A DNA stretch of 64,000 nt, taken from the NCBI RefSeq assembly GCF_000247695.1, contig NW_004624742.1, positions 4,006,238-4,070,237 on the forward strand, given 5' to 3'. The notes under the pieces were generated by a model. The model ran no database searches, was not told where the DNA came from, and saw nothing but the letters and a program-made list of their open reading frames with translations. Positions 1 through 12,195 of the stretch are shown piece by piece. A program made the translations under genes and the position numbers. The stretch comes from Heterocephalus glaber (taxonomy: Eukaryota; Chordata; Mammalia; Rodentia; Bathyergidae). How positions within the stretch are numbered: position 1 is the stretch's first letter; every line of letters starts with the position of its first letter.

Positions 1-330
1 ATGTATTTATTTGCTATTTCTACTTCTTTGTCTGAGAAATGTCTGTTCATTTCAGATGCCCATTTTTGGATTGGGTCTTTAAATTTAGGGAGTCTGATAT
101 TTTAAAGTTCTTTATATATTCCAAATAGTAGACCTTTGTCTGAGGAACAGCTGGTAAAAATTTTTCCCCACACTGGGTTGTCTCTTCACCCTGTTGGTGG
201 TTTCTCTTGCTCTGCAGAAGCTTTTTAATAAGATGAGATCCCAGTTCTTGATTCTTTGTGCCAGTTTGTGGGCTACTGAAGTTTTGTTCATAAAGCCTTT
301 TCCTATGCCAGTGTCTTCAAGAGAAAACAA
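1..330 (-). mobile_element. L1 ORF2 C-terminal fragment
   Basis: The minus-strand translation from about 327 down to 112 reads like the C-terminal part of L1 ORF2p: a G-x-G-K-x-F-M block, then WDLILLKSFCRARETTNRV, then a KNFYQLF-like block. The piece enters from the left edge, so its full extent is unknown. It ends in unique sequence after about 330. It is a dead copy and codes for nothing functional. Confidence 0.85.
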
Positions 331-1452
331 TCTTTAGAAACATGCATGTACACCTACTGTGTATCTTACTTCCAGACTGAGAATCCCACACCATCTCCAT
401 CTCTATATATTCTCTGGGTGTTCAGGCCTTGTGCTGGGCATTGTAGTGCTGACTGTGGATAAGACATAATTTCCAAGGCAGGGAACACCAGTCATTTTAA
501 TGAATGATTCAGCAGCCAGACACTGAAAGCAGGAATGCAACTGAGGCTCTTCAGTGGGTGAATAGAGCAATTGCAAAGGGAAAAGGAAAACTCTACTGGG
601 CCGCACAGGCTGTGAACCAGGGCAGCTAAGCTCCTTTCAGCTCCCTCCATCAGAGGACCGTCTAAGAGAAAATGTAGGGAATGTGTGAATGAATTTGGGG
701 GATGATATATATTTCTTGTCCTTTGTATTGCCCTCCAGATGACCTTACCTTAGTACAGTCCGCCTGGCCTCAGTAAGGGACTTTGTCAGCTAGTGCCTCT
801 AAGCAAGGTCTTCTAACCAACAGAATAGCCTTTTGAAAACATCCCCTGGGAGCTCAGGTTGTGCTGTTGCCTGGTTAGTAGCTTCCCCTGATGGGTATGG
901 CTGCTGGCTGTGGGAGCAAAGCTTGCAGCCACACCCAGTGGCACGGGACATTCCAATTCCACGAAGCCCTCTTTTTCCTAGAAGCAAATTCATGCCTTCT
1001 TTATCCTGTAAAACTCAGGACAATTTAGTTCTTTCATGGAAGTCCCTGGAGTAGGCTAGGAAATACCATTAATTTGCTGACACATGAGGGTACAACCCTA
1101 TTATTAATGGACATGTGATGTACATGTTTCACGAAGCTTTGGTTTGTTTATTGAAATTCCCAGCTGTAGATATATACACATAAAGCCTAGCAGAGCCCAA
1201 CACACAGTGTGTTACATCTTGATCTTGAGTTTTAATCTCATTGTGACAAGGAGAGCCTATAAAATCAAACTGATAGTATAAGGTAAGGAACCTACCACTG
1301 GGAATGGCAGGAGTGGAGCAGCATGAGTCAGTGACTCCTTACAAGAAGGAAAACACCTTGAGAACAGTCTCTTGCATCTGCTTCTCTCAACATGTTGGCT
1401 TCATGCTGTCCCATTAGCTTCTCTGTGCTTAGGGCACATGGTCTAGGTTACT

Positions 1453-1597
1453 CTAGGCTGATAGTCTTTTTTTTTTTTTTTTTTTTTGGCTTTCAAATTT
1501 ATTGATTACTTTTAGCCTGAAATATTGTTAAATGATATGGGTCCCAAATTCGGCCATAACAGAAGAATGAATTACGGGTGACTAGGCTGATAGTCTT
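1453..1597 (-). mobile_element. Short processed retrocopy with 16-bp TSD
   Basis: A run of 21 T (1467-1487) opens an insert of about 95 bp, flanked by perfect 16-bp direct repeats CTAGGCTGATAGTCTT at 1453-1468 and 1582-1597. Read on the minus strand it is a transcript 3' end with an AATAAA signal shortly before the poly(A). This is the mark of L1-mediated retroposition of an mRNA, here strongly 5'-truncated. I do not recognise the parent gene. Confidence 0.85.
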
Positions 1598-1850
1598 AAA
1601 GCTTATGGTCAAAGGGGAAGGAGATTCTTGCCCTCATTTCTAGTTTGAAAATCCGAAAGAAACTCTTGGGTTGGTCTCTTGTCCATTCCTAGACCATTCA
1701 GTGGTATTCTGATGGACTCACAGGTTCATTACAAGGATGGATACACATGCTATTTGGTAAAGCTTTTAAATATATCACCATATCTTATTAATACTATTTC
1801 CTCCAGAACTTTCAGAATCTCTGTTTTTTCTAATTATCCCTATCTACTCA

Positions 1851-1852
1851 GT

Positions 1853-1886
<34 letters not shown>

Positions 1887-1894
1887 TTGTGTGT
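1851..1894 (+). repeat. (GT)n microsatellite
   Basis: About 44 bp of GT dinucleotides with a few C and T interruptions (GTGTGCGTGTGCG at the start, GTTTGT near the end). The interruptions suggest an older array. Confidence 0.95.
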
Positions 1895-3239
1895 AATGTT
1901 GGTACATGAATGCTGGGTTTCACAGAAATACTTTTTTTTTGTTTGGTTTGATTGTTTTGTTTCATCTTTCCATGTCCTATGCCTCATTTTCCCTAGTTTC
2001 CCTCCTTGTTATTTATGCACTGGATACCCATTGCCTCAATTTGTCAGATCCACCACTGTTACAAAGGACCCATAGGTGGGGACCCTTTGAATCCTGTGAT
2101 CTGCAGTCTGGCCTTGAAAAGATTCTCACATCCAGTACCATAAGTGGCCCAACCCTGAGCCCTGGCATTCCTAGAGAATTATTCAAGTCATTTCCTGCTG
2201 CTGGCCCTAGTATCTCTCCCTTCCTCCACCCAGCCCCACCACCCATATGGGAGGGTACACATTCAAGGACAGAGGTGTACTGTTCTTTGAACCACTGGCA
2301 GAAGGAAACTATTGTCTCCTACCTTTGGAACCAAGAGGCAAATGTTAATCTTCTGGATGTTATTTCCACTTGGCAGCAGTCAAGGAAGTGAAGGAACTGG
2401 CTGGTGATCAATCCAGTATTTTCTATGCACAGAACTCTTCGAGTCAGCCTTTTCCTGTAAAGTTGTATCTCCATATATGACAAAGGTGGTGCCCTAGCCC
2501 CCAGTCAGCACCTGTGGACTGAGTTTTTGCTGCCTCCTGTTCTCAGATTCTGACATCAGTGTCCATCTGTATGTGCCCCATCCTTCCCTGTCAGTTATGA
2601 GCTATCTAGCATTGCTGACTTGGGCTACTGCAGATCAGCCCAGCTGTCTGTTGCCAAGAATATCTCATTTGGTACAAAGTCTGCTTTTCGGATTTGCACA
2701 AGATAAGGTACTCCTGGTAACCAGGTGCAACCCAGGCTTCCATTATCACATCAGATAAAGCCAAGTTGTTTTTATTCACTGTTCTTTTAATTATTAACTG
2801 AGAATTGTTTGGCCTGTGTAGAATGGAGTTGGTAATACCCAATCTCCTAGTGTGAGTATTAAGTGGGAAACTATGGTAAGAGTCTCTCTAGAAATGCTGG
2901 CTCTTGGGGACTGTTCACATAGGTCAGGGTGAGGTAGAAAGACATCTGTTGCCGCTACAGTCTTCCTGAATATGTACCCAAAGTCTGATTGCAGAGGGTT
3001 GCTAAGAGTCAAACTTGCAGATATTCTACATTTACTATTACATGTAAACCATCAGCTGAGCGAAGAGGTTCCCTCCTCTCACCAGTGGTTAAATCCACTC
3101 CACAGCTGTCAGAAGCCATGACGCTCCTTTCCTCAAGGCTGCCTGTCTCCTGCTTTACCAAGAACAGCCCTGCCAAGTCCAGCTGTGTCCAGGGTAACCA
3201 GCTCAGATCCGTATATGTTCCCAGTCACATCCATGACCA

Positions 3240-3425
3240 CCAGGGTATTTTTCTCACTTCCCTTCCACTGGCAGCTCAGAGTCTTTCTGGATCAGTAGGG
3301 AAATGAGGTTGCATAGGTCATTGAGAATCGAGTACAAGTAGTGACCCCTCTCCTCATTGAACAGATATTCACGTAACAGTTTGTACATGATTACTGGTGG
3401 TTCATAGAAGAACCACTCCTCCCTC
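3240..3425 (-). pseudogene. Possible degenerate protein-coding remnant
   Basis: The minus strand is open for about 60 codons from 3425 to about 3252 and has a protein-like composition, for example EEWFFYEPPVIMYKLLREYL followed by FNEERGHYLYSILNDLCNLI. A shift of frame near 3250 opens a second stretch that continues to about 3135. No poly(A) tract, target-site duplication or known family was identified. It could be an old processed pseudogene or chance. Confidence 0.3.
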
Positions 3426-4654
3426 AAGTTATGAACTCATAGTCTTTAACTGATTCTTATAGTTGTTTTTGCAGGATGCAGAATTAGCTGGTACATCCAT
3501 TAGGCAACAATGGCCATGATCACTTTCTGACCACGAAAAAAGGACATTTCACATTGGAATATTCAGTTCAGTTTGTTACAATTTGCTTGACAAAAGAGAA
3601 GGAGGGATTAATAAGCCTTTCTGTGAAGGCTGGAAGGGGTAGGATCAGCCCTGACCACACTTGCCCACTTGTGCTCACCCCACCTTGGCCGAGCTTGTCA
3701 GCCTTCCCTGCCTTCCTTGTGGGCTGGTTGCTCCTCTCAGACACTTGACAGCCTTTCTAGGTGGGGTGAGTTGACAGCTGTGGAAGAATGCAGTGGAACG
3801 CTGGTGGATTGCTACCATTAGGGGCTTGAGGTATAGGCAGAAGGCAGGGCTAAGGGGCACAGACAGTGTAGAGAAGGCAGCTCGGCAGAAGGCACAGTGT
3901 CCACGATACTGTGCCAGACATGGCTGTAGCTCTATTCTAGAAGTAGTTGATATCAGAAACCCAGTAATATGGCCAGTGAAGTATGGAGTCTGGCATATGG
4001 GTGATGGTTCTCTGGGGACTTTGAACACGAGAAGACTATCTGTTCCCAGGACAAGAATCTCCTAGCCTGGAGGGCTAGATAAAGAATTGGAGGAGGAGCA
4101 TCTGACAGGGAATCTGTCAGGATGTAGGCTGACATCTAGGTCTGTAGCCAACTTGGCACAGGGGCAATTGCAAAGAAGGGGTGCCACCCAGACTACATGG
4201 AGGGAGCACACACAGGATTCCCTTGGACAGAGAGAGATACAAGAGGAGCAGCAGTTGTGGATGGACTGAGGAGCCCCACCCCACCCTAGGCCATGTGGGC
4301 AGATGCTGTGGAATATGCATTCTGCATATTAGCACAAACAGCTCCTAAAATGACGAAGACTCGGCACTACAAGATCATGTGATACATCTGAGCAAGTTTG
4401 ATTAAACCCATATGGGTAATTTTAATATATAAGTTTTTAATTTAAGGGCTGAAGTATATTTTAAGGCTACAAACTCTTAAACATCTCATTAAACCTGGTT
4501 TTAAAGATTTGAGAGTCTCCTCACCAGCTGCAGCCAGTCAGCAGCTCAGGGGGTGGGTGACTACACCTTGAGGATATTGGTCCTGTAGACCAGTACGAGC
4601 AACAGGGGAGAAGGGGTTCGATGGCTCTTCCTTCCAAGGGCCAGGAAGCTCATG

Positions 4655-4815
4655 TTTGCTGAGTGTTAGGTGTCGGGCTCAGCATGTATTCTCTCTCTTG
4701 ATGCCCACAATATCCTGGTAAATTTGGGGAGGAACCTAAGGCTTAGGGAGGATAAATAATTTCCCCAAGTCACCTAGCTAGCTAGTGGTGGAATGAAGAT
4801 TCAAACCCACCTTAA
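4655..4815 (+). repeat. MIR SINE
   Basis: It matches the core and 3' half of MIR in order: loss of a TATTCTCTCTCTTGATGCC-type block, GGGAGGATAAATAATTTCCC, then CACCTAGCTAGCTAGTGGTG, ending with GATTCAAACCC. This is an ancient mammalian SINE, diverged as expected. Confidence 0.75.
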
Positions 4816-5080
4816 TACTCCCTCTACCATCCTACCTCTAGGGTATACTCCAAAGCCACTTTAGAGACATGCAGTTATCCGTCTCATAGTTCAGTTTTGG
4901 AAGATGCCAAGTTGCAGAAGTGCTCATGAGAGGGAGAACGAGTAGCACTGGAGATGAGCAAGAGCATAGCTGCTCTGGCTGGTATGGCTCCTCAGCCCAT
5001 CCACAGCACTGTGCACAGGAGATACCTCTGCAGAGCTTCTGTGGTCATTGCCTATCAGCTGCTTTTATAGCTCACACTTA

Positions 5081-5156
5081 CCAAAAGTGGGCACCTGCCT
5101 TGCAAGGACAAAGTCCTGAGTTCGATCCCTGGTACCAAAAAAAAAAAAAAAGTGGG
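5081..5156 (+). mobile_element. ID-type SINE, 5'-truncated
   Basis: This is the 3' half of an ID element: CACCTGCCTTGCAAGG, then GAGTTCGATCCCTGGTACC (the tRNA-like B box) and a poly(A) tail. AAAAGTGGG occurs on both sides (about 5083-5091 and in the end of the A-run at about 5148-5156) and is a likely short target-site duplication. Confidence 0.8.
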
Positions 5157-6253
5157 AGGAAGGGAAAGCACAAAGTGTACAGCAGAGAAAGCCTAGGAGC
5201 TGAGATGACAGAGAAATAAAGATAGCTCTGGGGATGAAGCCTACAAAGTAAGTGTGGTGAATTATCTTGGATGGGTCAGACTCCAAGGGATGTACAGATG
5301 GGCTTCAGGGGAGGTAGGAATCCCCTGAAATTTTATGAATTGCATTATTCTATGCCTTTTTCTCTGGAAAGGTGGTCCATAGCTTTCTGCTCATAGAGTG
5401 CTGAGTCTGCTGTTTGAGAAGATGGGGTTATGTCCTGGATGTTTTCTTTTATTTTTACCTTAATGCTAAAATCCAGAAAATTTAGTTTGTATAATAGAGG
5501 ATTTCTGAGGTAATTCCAGGAAATAGGTGGTAGTGGTGGAGGAGTATATGGGGTAGAATTGTATGTGTTAATGTAAGAAAGCAAAATCAGGGTTGGATAC
5601 CTCATTTTTCTTCACATCATTTGGTGATACAGTTTTAGTAGCTACCTACTTAGAGAAACAGAAATTTGTAGCAGGAGAGGTGAAGGACATGAAGCCCAGG
5701 AGAGAGAAATCTGTGTGTGAAGACTGTACTTAGTCTCTTTGTGTGCTGGGCAGATCGATACTGCTTCCGGACAGAGACTGTTTAGTAGCTATATTCTTCC
5801 ATCCCCTTGAGGAATCTGGGGCAACCGTCAGACGAGATGTGTGCAGCGGACACTCCTAATGTATTGCCTATGCTCAGCAGGGGAAGTGACCATCTTGTCT
5901 GCAGCAAGATCCAAAGTGGCCCAAGAGCTCAGCCAGTGTTGCTAGCCCTCCTGTCCACCAAGTCCAGTTTGCAGTCTCACTTGGATCAGAAACAAATTGC
6001 ATTTGCATATAGGAAAATGTGTTGAACTGTCTTTGGCAGCTTCTGCGTCTCCATCTGGCTTGAAGAGGAGGTGGCCTCTTTCCCAGAGTCCTCCTGTTCT
6101 CCTTTCTCAATGGAGTCCCAGCTCTGTTCTTGCAGGCCCTGTGACTCTTTGTATGAAAGTGTGTCTGAGAGGCCCATGAGCTCCTTCTGTGTGTCTCCTG
6201 ACCTATAAGGAGATATGATGTTCCTGCAAACCCATAATAGATTAAAAGGATGA

Positions 6254-6342
6254 GGGCTGGGGATATAGTTCACTGGTAGAGCACATGCCTAGCATGCGTG
6301 AAGCCCTGAGTTTCATCTCCAGTACTGCACACACATACACAA
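6254..6342 (+). mobile_element. ID-type SINE
   Basis: The element begins GGGCTGGGGATATAGTTCAC (A box region), continues with GAGCACATGCCTAGCATGCG and ends with a B-box-like TTTCATCTCCAGTACTG and an ACAC tail. This is the classical rodent ID consensus with moderate divergence. Confidence 0.85.
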
Positions 6343-6910
6343 ATCCTAGATTGAAAATGCTGAACCTATTGAAAATCATAGGTTCACATAGTCTGCCTTG
6401 AAATGTGCTCAGAACACTTACATCAGCCTATCACTCATTGGGCACAATCACAAAACCTATTTTATAAGCAAGTGTGGAATGTCTCACATAATTTATTGAG
6501 TACTGTACTGAAGGTGAAAAACAAAATGGTTGTTAGGTTCAATTTCAGGCAATCATGAAGTTAGGCGCTGTGTTTGTTCAGAATCAGGCTCACGCAGGGC
6601 TGGTGTCTGAGGAAGCCTTGGAAAGAAAGGTTGCTGATAAACTTGGCTCTTCCAGCCCAGAGCTTCCTGGCCCTTGCCACAGGGCTCTTCAGGGAGCTGA
6701 GCCTATAGAGGGGATCCACACGGTGACATCACACTGCTGCCAGCCAGGCAAGGCCTCATTATCTTGCCCTTCTCCCTGGACACCAGGAGAACCAGAGATG
6801 ATTTTCTTGACCTCACTCTCTAGCTCATTAAAGATGCCTTGTTCACCAAGAGCCAGATTGCTGGAGCTTAATGGAAACAAAAAGCCAGAAAAGATTGGTC
6901 TTGTGTGCAT

Positions 6911-6930
6911 GTGTGTGAAGAATCTCAGTG

Positions 6931-6965
<35 letters not shown>

Positions 6966-7135
6966 GAATCTTGAAAGAGTACATGTGTGTGAGAGAATCT
7001 CAGAGTTGAGTGTGAAGAATCTCAGTGTTGAGTGTGTATCTATATGTGTGAGAAGAATCTATTAAGAGAGATGTGTGTATGAGAGAGAGACAGAGACAGA
7101 CAGGCAGACAGACAGAGTCTGAGTTCAGTGTATGA
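6911..7135 (+). repeat. Degenerate tandem repeat with (GT)n core
   Basis: A motif of the type GTGTGAAGAATCTCAGTGTTG recurs at least five times at irregular spacing (6913, 6960, 7008, 7050 and later). It surrounds a pure (GT)n run at about 6935-6962 and passes into GA/GACA-rich sequence at 7078-7117. It looks like microsatellite sequence expanded into an irregular minisatellite. Confidence 0.85.
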
Positions 7136-10100
7136 AGAGTCGCAGTGCTGCCGTGTGAAGCTGCTGTTCTGCTTACCAGGGCTGCTGTACGTCCCCCTTA
7201 TGTTGAGGCTGTCACTGTTGCAGGGATGACCTTGGCCTTGTAGCCTTCAGCCAGTACCCTCCAGCTCACTGACTATGGCAGTGTCATTGTCCATGAGACG
7301 GCTTGACAGTGGCCGAGAGTGCCTCTGTGTAAGGCTCAATATCATGATTCTTGGGTGGCTTTGGAGAAGGATGGGGCCGCAGGTAGCCTGCCTTCTCAGG
7401 TGCTATAACAGTAAGAAGCAGGCAGCTGTGGCATGTCTTTCCCCTGTGTGCTGGGAGAGAGGGGTCTATCACCCTGCAAGCCTGATCTAATGGAAGCTGG
7501 ACTCTTTCAGAAAGGATTCCACACTCTCTCATCCCCCTGAGCCCAATGCTGCTGCCAACAGAAAGCATGTGTCTGTTGAATATGGCTGGCAGTCAGCTCT
7601 TGTTTCCATGGTTACTGAATAAGGCAGGTTCTTGTTAGAGCTATGCCAGGAAAAACCAGCATTGAGGACAGTGCTTGAGCAGAAGCCTTCCCTTGGCCTG
7701 CTTAGTATTCTTTCCAGATGGTGTATGAAGGGGGCAACATTTGACCTGAGATAATGGGGTTTGCCTCCAAGGGTCTAGCTGGCTGGCTGCTCAGCCCTGG
7801 CTTTACAACCTTACAGCTGTTTCCCTTAGTGCAAAGAAGCAAACCTCCCAGGTACCCAGAGGGGGTCACTCAGGAGCATCCCAGGAACTCTGCAGCCCTC
7901 AGGTCCCCTCCCTAGCTCCTCAGTCCCTGGGATTCCATCAGAGACAGCCTCCTCTGTCCCCCAGAAAGGCATGGTGTTTACAAAACCTCAAATCCAAACT
8001 GGCTCTAAATCCCATGTCCCAAATAATCAGAGCACCTTGCTGCCTGTGTCACAGCATATTCATGTGGCTGCATGAATAACAGCTTTAATTGTAAAATCCC
8101 TTATCCGTGTTTCTTTGTGATCTGTCACCCTGCTCTGACATCGAGGTTCTGAGTCCCTCCCTGGTCCTTTGTTCTCTGCAGAGTCACACACCATTCTGGT
8201 CCTGTTTCTTTGTAACTAGAATAGAATAATCATTGTGGGGAGAATGTTGGGGAATTGATCACTGTGAATAAGAGACTTAAAAGCATAACAAGTCAGTGAA
8301 GGGCACTTTGGGAATTCATCCAATTAACATCTTTAGTTGCAATAACACACTATTTTAGTCTCTCTGCTTGGCTATGTTGGAAAAAAATTAGACCTTTTGA
8401 ATATTGCTTCAGAAATTATTTTTGATTTGGAACAAAAATAAAACCTGCTTAGGAAAGTTACCTAATAAGGTTAGCATATTCATTAATCCTGTGGAACAAA
8501 TCCTTTGGGCATTTTGGAGACATGTCTTAGGGTAAACAGGGAAAGCCTCAGGTATCATTGACCTGAATGTCTTCTGTTTTGCTTTCACTCTGCTCTGGAG
8601 GACTTGATTACATAATTCTATGTAATTTATGTGCCTGTGTTATTTGCATATTTACTTTCAGGAAGACATTTTCTGAATTGAGGAAAGTTTTCAGAATTCA
8701 GAGGCTCCTGGCTAATCTCACTGAATTTCTGTGCAGAATTTAAGAAGCTATTTCCTTCTCTTTTCCTGGCCCTAGAATGGTGCTTTTCCAGCTCCTTTGG
8801 TAGGTTTTTTAGCTCATAGGATCTTGTTGTTTCCTGCCAGAGGGACTTGCAGGTGATAGCTGGGCTCCTTCCCTGGTGGCCATTGGCCCCAATGATGAGT
8901 CATCCCTCTCTTGGGGCTTAGCCTTTTGAGCCCCATCTGATAGAAATGAAGGCAAACAGAAAATGCTTCTTACCGTTACAGTACACAGACCTCGAAGGAC
9001 AGTGTGACCTACCACCTGGGCAACGCCAAAGGCTCATCCAGCTCAGAAACCCATTTGAAGCTGCCACCTCTAAAGCTTGCTTTGGGTTCTCAAGTGGACC
9101 TCACAGGGCCCAGGAGTTCCCGAGACAGCAAACCCAACCTCCAAAGAGGAGTGACGAAAGAGCCAGCTGAAGGAGTTGAAGGGCAGTCAGCTCCCCTGGT
9201 TGTTCCCATGGTCACCGACTGTCCACAGCTCCATGCCCATCTTTATTAGGGCGTCTGTATTCACTGAGTCAGTCAGTGGGTGTGGGGCCTGTGGCTCTCC
9301 AGTCCCTCATTTCAAGCACAGGAGTGTTCATCGGGCACTGAACAAACAATTCCCTGTCTTCATAGGCAGACTTGACCTAGTCCAAAGGCCAAGCCCTCCT
9401 GAGGATTTGACAGTAATTCCATTGAATATTTCTCATACCTCTCATGCCTCATCTGGTGTTGTTCTTTTCTGAGTAGATTCTGTTTCTTTCTCGTTACAAG
9501 TTTCTGCCTGCATGAAGTTTTAGGAAGCTTCAGGACACATTCCATTTATGAAAGTTAGTTCCTGAGTGGTAGGAGAGAAAGAAGAGCTACAGGCAGACAC
9601 CTGGCTTTGATTTTAAAACAAAATGAAATAAAACAAAAAACAACCAGAAGAGATGAGCGTCCACTATAACTAGAATGAAAGCAGAAAGGCAGTTACTTTC
9701 CTCTAAAGGTGTTTTGAGGCTCCTCCTAATGGGGTAAAGGCCTCTCTCCAGAGGGAAGTCCGGGAAGCCTGCTTGGTTTGTGTGCTGGATATAGGTTAGG
9801 CAGAATGGGGATTTAGAATGAAGATGGTAATTAAAGTGCTGAGCAGGACAGAGGGGAGTAGGACAAACAGTAGGGTCAGAAGGGAGCACACAGTCCCAAT
9901 CCTCCTGCCAGGCTGCATGTCCAGGTGGGGAAGGCATAGGGCGCTCAGGGTGTTTGCTGACAGACTTGCTAATTAAACACCAAAAGGCAATATTGCTTTG
10001 CCAGTAGTGATGACTGTGCCAGCATTATCAGCTGTAAACTGACTGTCAGAAATGTCATAATTAAAAATAAACAGCTCTGGAGGTAGGCATGGGGATGGGT

Positions 10101-12182
10101 TTCTTAGGACTTCTAGGATTGCCCCCTGGGAGAAAATCACACCCTGGTCACTTTTAGGCCACTGCCTTTTCAAAGGAGCCTCTTGTCTTATAATAAGGTC
10201 TTTGATATGTACAAGTTGCTCTGCTTCCTTAAACCCCTAGGTGCTAGGGTGACAAGCAAAAAGACAAAGCTACAAGAAGTGGATTGCATGGTGCAGTTCA
10301 GCCCTGAGAAATGGATGGCTGCCGGGGGTTGAGGGTGTAATGATTTCTGCCAGGCCTTCCAATTAAGGGACAGCTAAAGCCCAAGGCCTCTTCTAAAAGG
10401 GGTTAGAATTTCATCAGAAGGCAAGTCCGGTCACATGAGAATTTCTGGCACTGCGTGCATGGCAGGCTGGACACCAGCGTGCCAGAAATGAGCAAGTGGA
10501 TCGTATTGGCTTTAGCAGAGGGGAAAAGTCCCAGACTGGCCTGGGAGAAGGAGCCGACTCATTCCCCCAGCTGCCAGTTGCGAACAGGAGCAGCACAGCT
10601 GCTGTGGGACCAGGCTCTACTGTCCGATGCCCCTTTCTTCTAACCTAAGGAAGCCAAGTGGTGCCCAGGACTGAAGACTGAAAGATGCCTAAGGAATGCA
10701 ATGCTTTCCACACCCTCTCAGCAGCTCTATGCTGCTTTTATCACCGCAAGTCTTTCATTGGAGTCAAGGTAGGTGTGGTTTGGAGATTTAGTGCATCTGT
10801 AATTCTTTGTGGGGCCCAGGAAGCATTTGTTTTCTAAAGGGCACTAGAAAAAGTTTGCAGCTTGCTGGCTGTAAAAACGGAGGTGCTGTCTTTGATGGCG
10901 GGATCTTCATAAGCCCCTTGTGGCATGAACCTCCCCGGAAGCAGGATCTAGCGCCACAGAAAAGAGCTCCTTGTGTGTGTTTTGAGATGAAGCTCTGTTG
11001 TTCAGGACACCTCATTCGCCTCAGGCTGAAATTATGTACTCAAGTAGTTCAATAAGACAGCTATTTTTCTTTCTCTGACTCTCTTTCCACATTCATAATA
11101 AATGTGAGGTGGCTGAGTCCCTTTCTCTGCTTAACTGGATGATCCATTATAGGTCAATATCATATATAATGTACAGCAGCCATAAAATATCTCCTTTCCA
11201 ATTGTAGCCAACTTCCAAAACATTTCAGGGTTCACAAATGTCCTTTTCTTTACTGTTTACATTTTAACCTTTGTTACAAGACATGGGTGTCACCTGCTTT
11301 GCATAATATGTCAATATACTATTTTGGTGAGACTATTCAGAGAACCTCATTTGACTAATTTAAGACAAGGCCTGTGTTCTATGTTCCTTTCCTGTGACAC
11401 ACTAAGAATTAAGATTAGCATAGGCGTTCATTGATTTTGTTGGAGTTTGTCTGCCTCAAAAAAATCCTGCTGGCACTAGTGTGATTTGGGACCTCATTTA
11501 TTCCTGGGAAACAGGAGTCTAAAAGCTCTCAAGGAATTCTCCCACACTGAAGCAGCACTGTCCCTCCTGAGGGACTGAAAAGATATAATAAGGTTTTGAT
11601 ATTTTGCTTTTTCTCAATAATGCTTTAAAAAAAAAACTCAAGAAAATTACCTTTTACGGGGAGAAAGACCTGTCTGGAAAAATACACACTGAATAAGAAC
11701 AGGGAAGAATACTTCTGATTTTGCTGCCTGATGAGAATGTTCATAGTGGCTTTTCAACCCTTCAGCAAAGTTCATTTTTTTGTCTTTTTGTCAAGAAATT
11801 TGGAGGAGGATGACATTTAACATTGCCAAGTCTCCCTGACTTCAGAGCCCCTGTCATCCTGGAGCCCAGCAAGGTGACATGAGGATCTTGTGGTTTTGAA
11901 CCTAAATATGGATTGTTCTAGCGTAGATCTTTGGGGCAGATGACATCATGCCATTAACAGTATTTTAGAGCTGTCAAAGATAGACTGGGAGGTCCCAAAG
12001 GGAATCATGCACTTCAGGGATTGGCAGTAGGTTCTTCTTCTAATAGAAATCCTTCCATAAGCCAACTTCTGCTAATTCAGAAAAGTACAGCTCAGCATTT
12101 GGTATATGAGGGATCAGCCCATAAATATCTGGGTCTGAGTAATAAGATTCTATTTGGATACCCCTGCTCATCCGCAGTGATG

Positions 12183-12195
12183 CCCCCCCCCCCCC
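12183..12195 (+). repeat. Poly(C) tract
   Basis: Thirteen consecutive C residues. Such runs are prone to sequencing error, so the length may not be exact. Confidence 0.9.

Noticed and set aside
1906..2391. 161-codon open frame on the plus strand
   Set aside because: It starts in low-complexity TTTG-rich sequence, matches no family I know and has no splice context or codon pattern. It overlaps an open minus-strand frame equally well.
5091..5140. tRNA gene suggested by A/B-box-like sequence in the ID elements
   Set aside because: ID elements derive from a small RNA with tRNA ancestry; none of the copies folds as a complete tRNA with anticodon arm and acceptor stem.
8946..9249. Ser/Lys-rich open frames near 9.0 kb
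   Set aside because: They look like a linker of a signalling protein, but there is no supported splice pair in frame with BCAR3 and no similarity that I could name.
10680..10770. Possible alternative exon ending at GGAGTCAAG/GTAGGT
   Set aside because: It has only a donor-like site; no in-frame link to the next BCAR3 exon and no promoter feature was seen.
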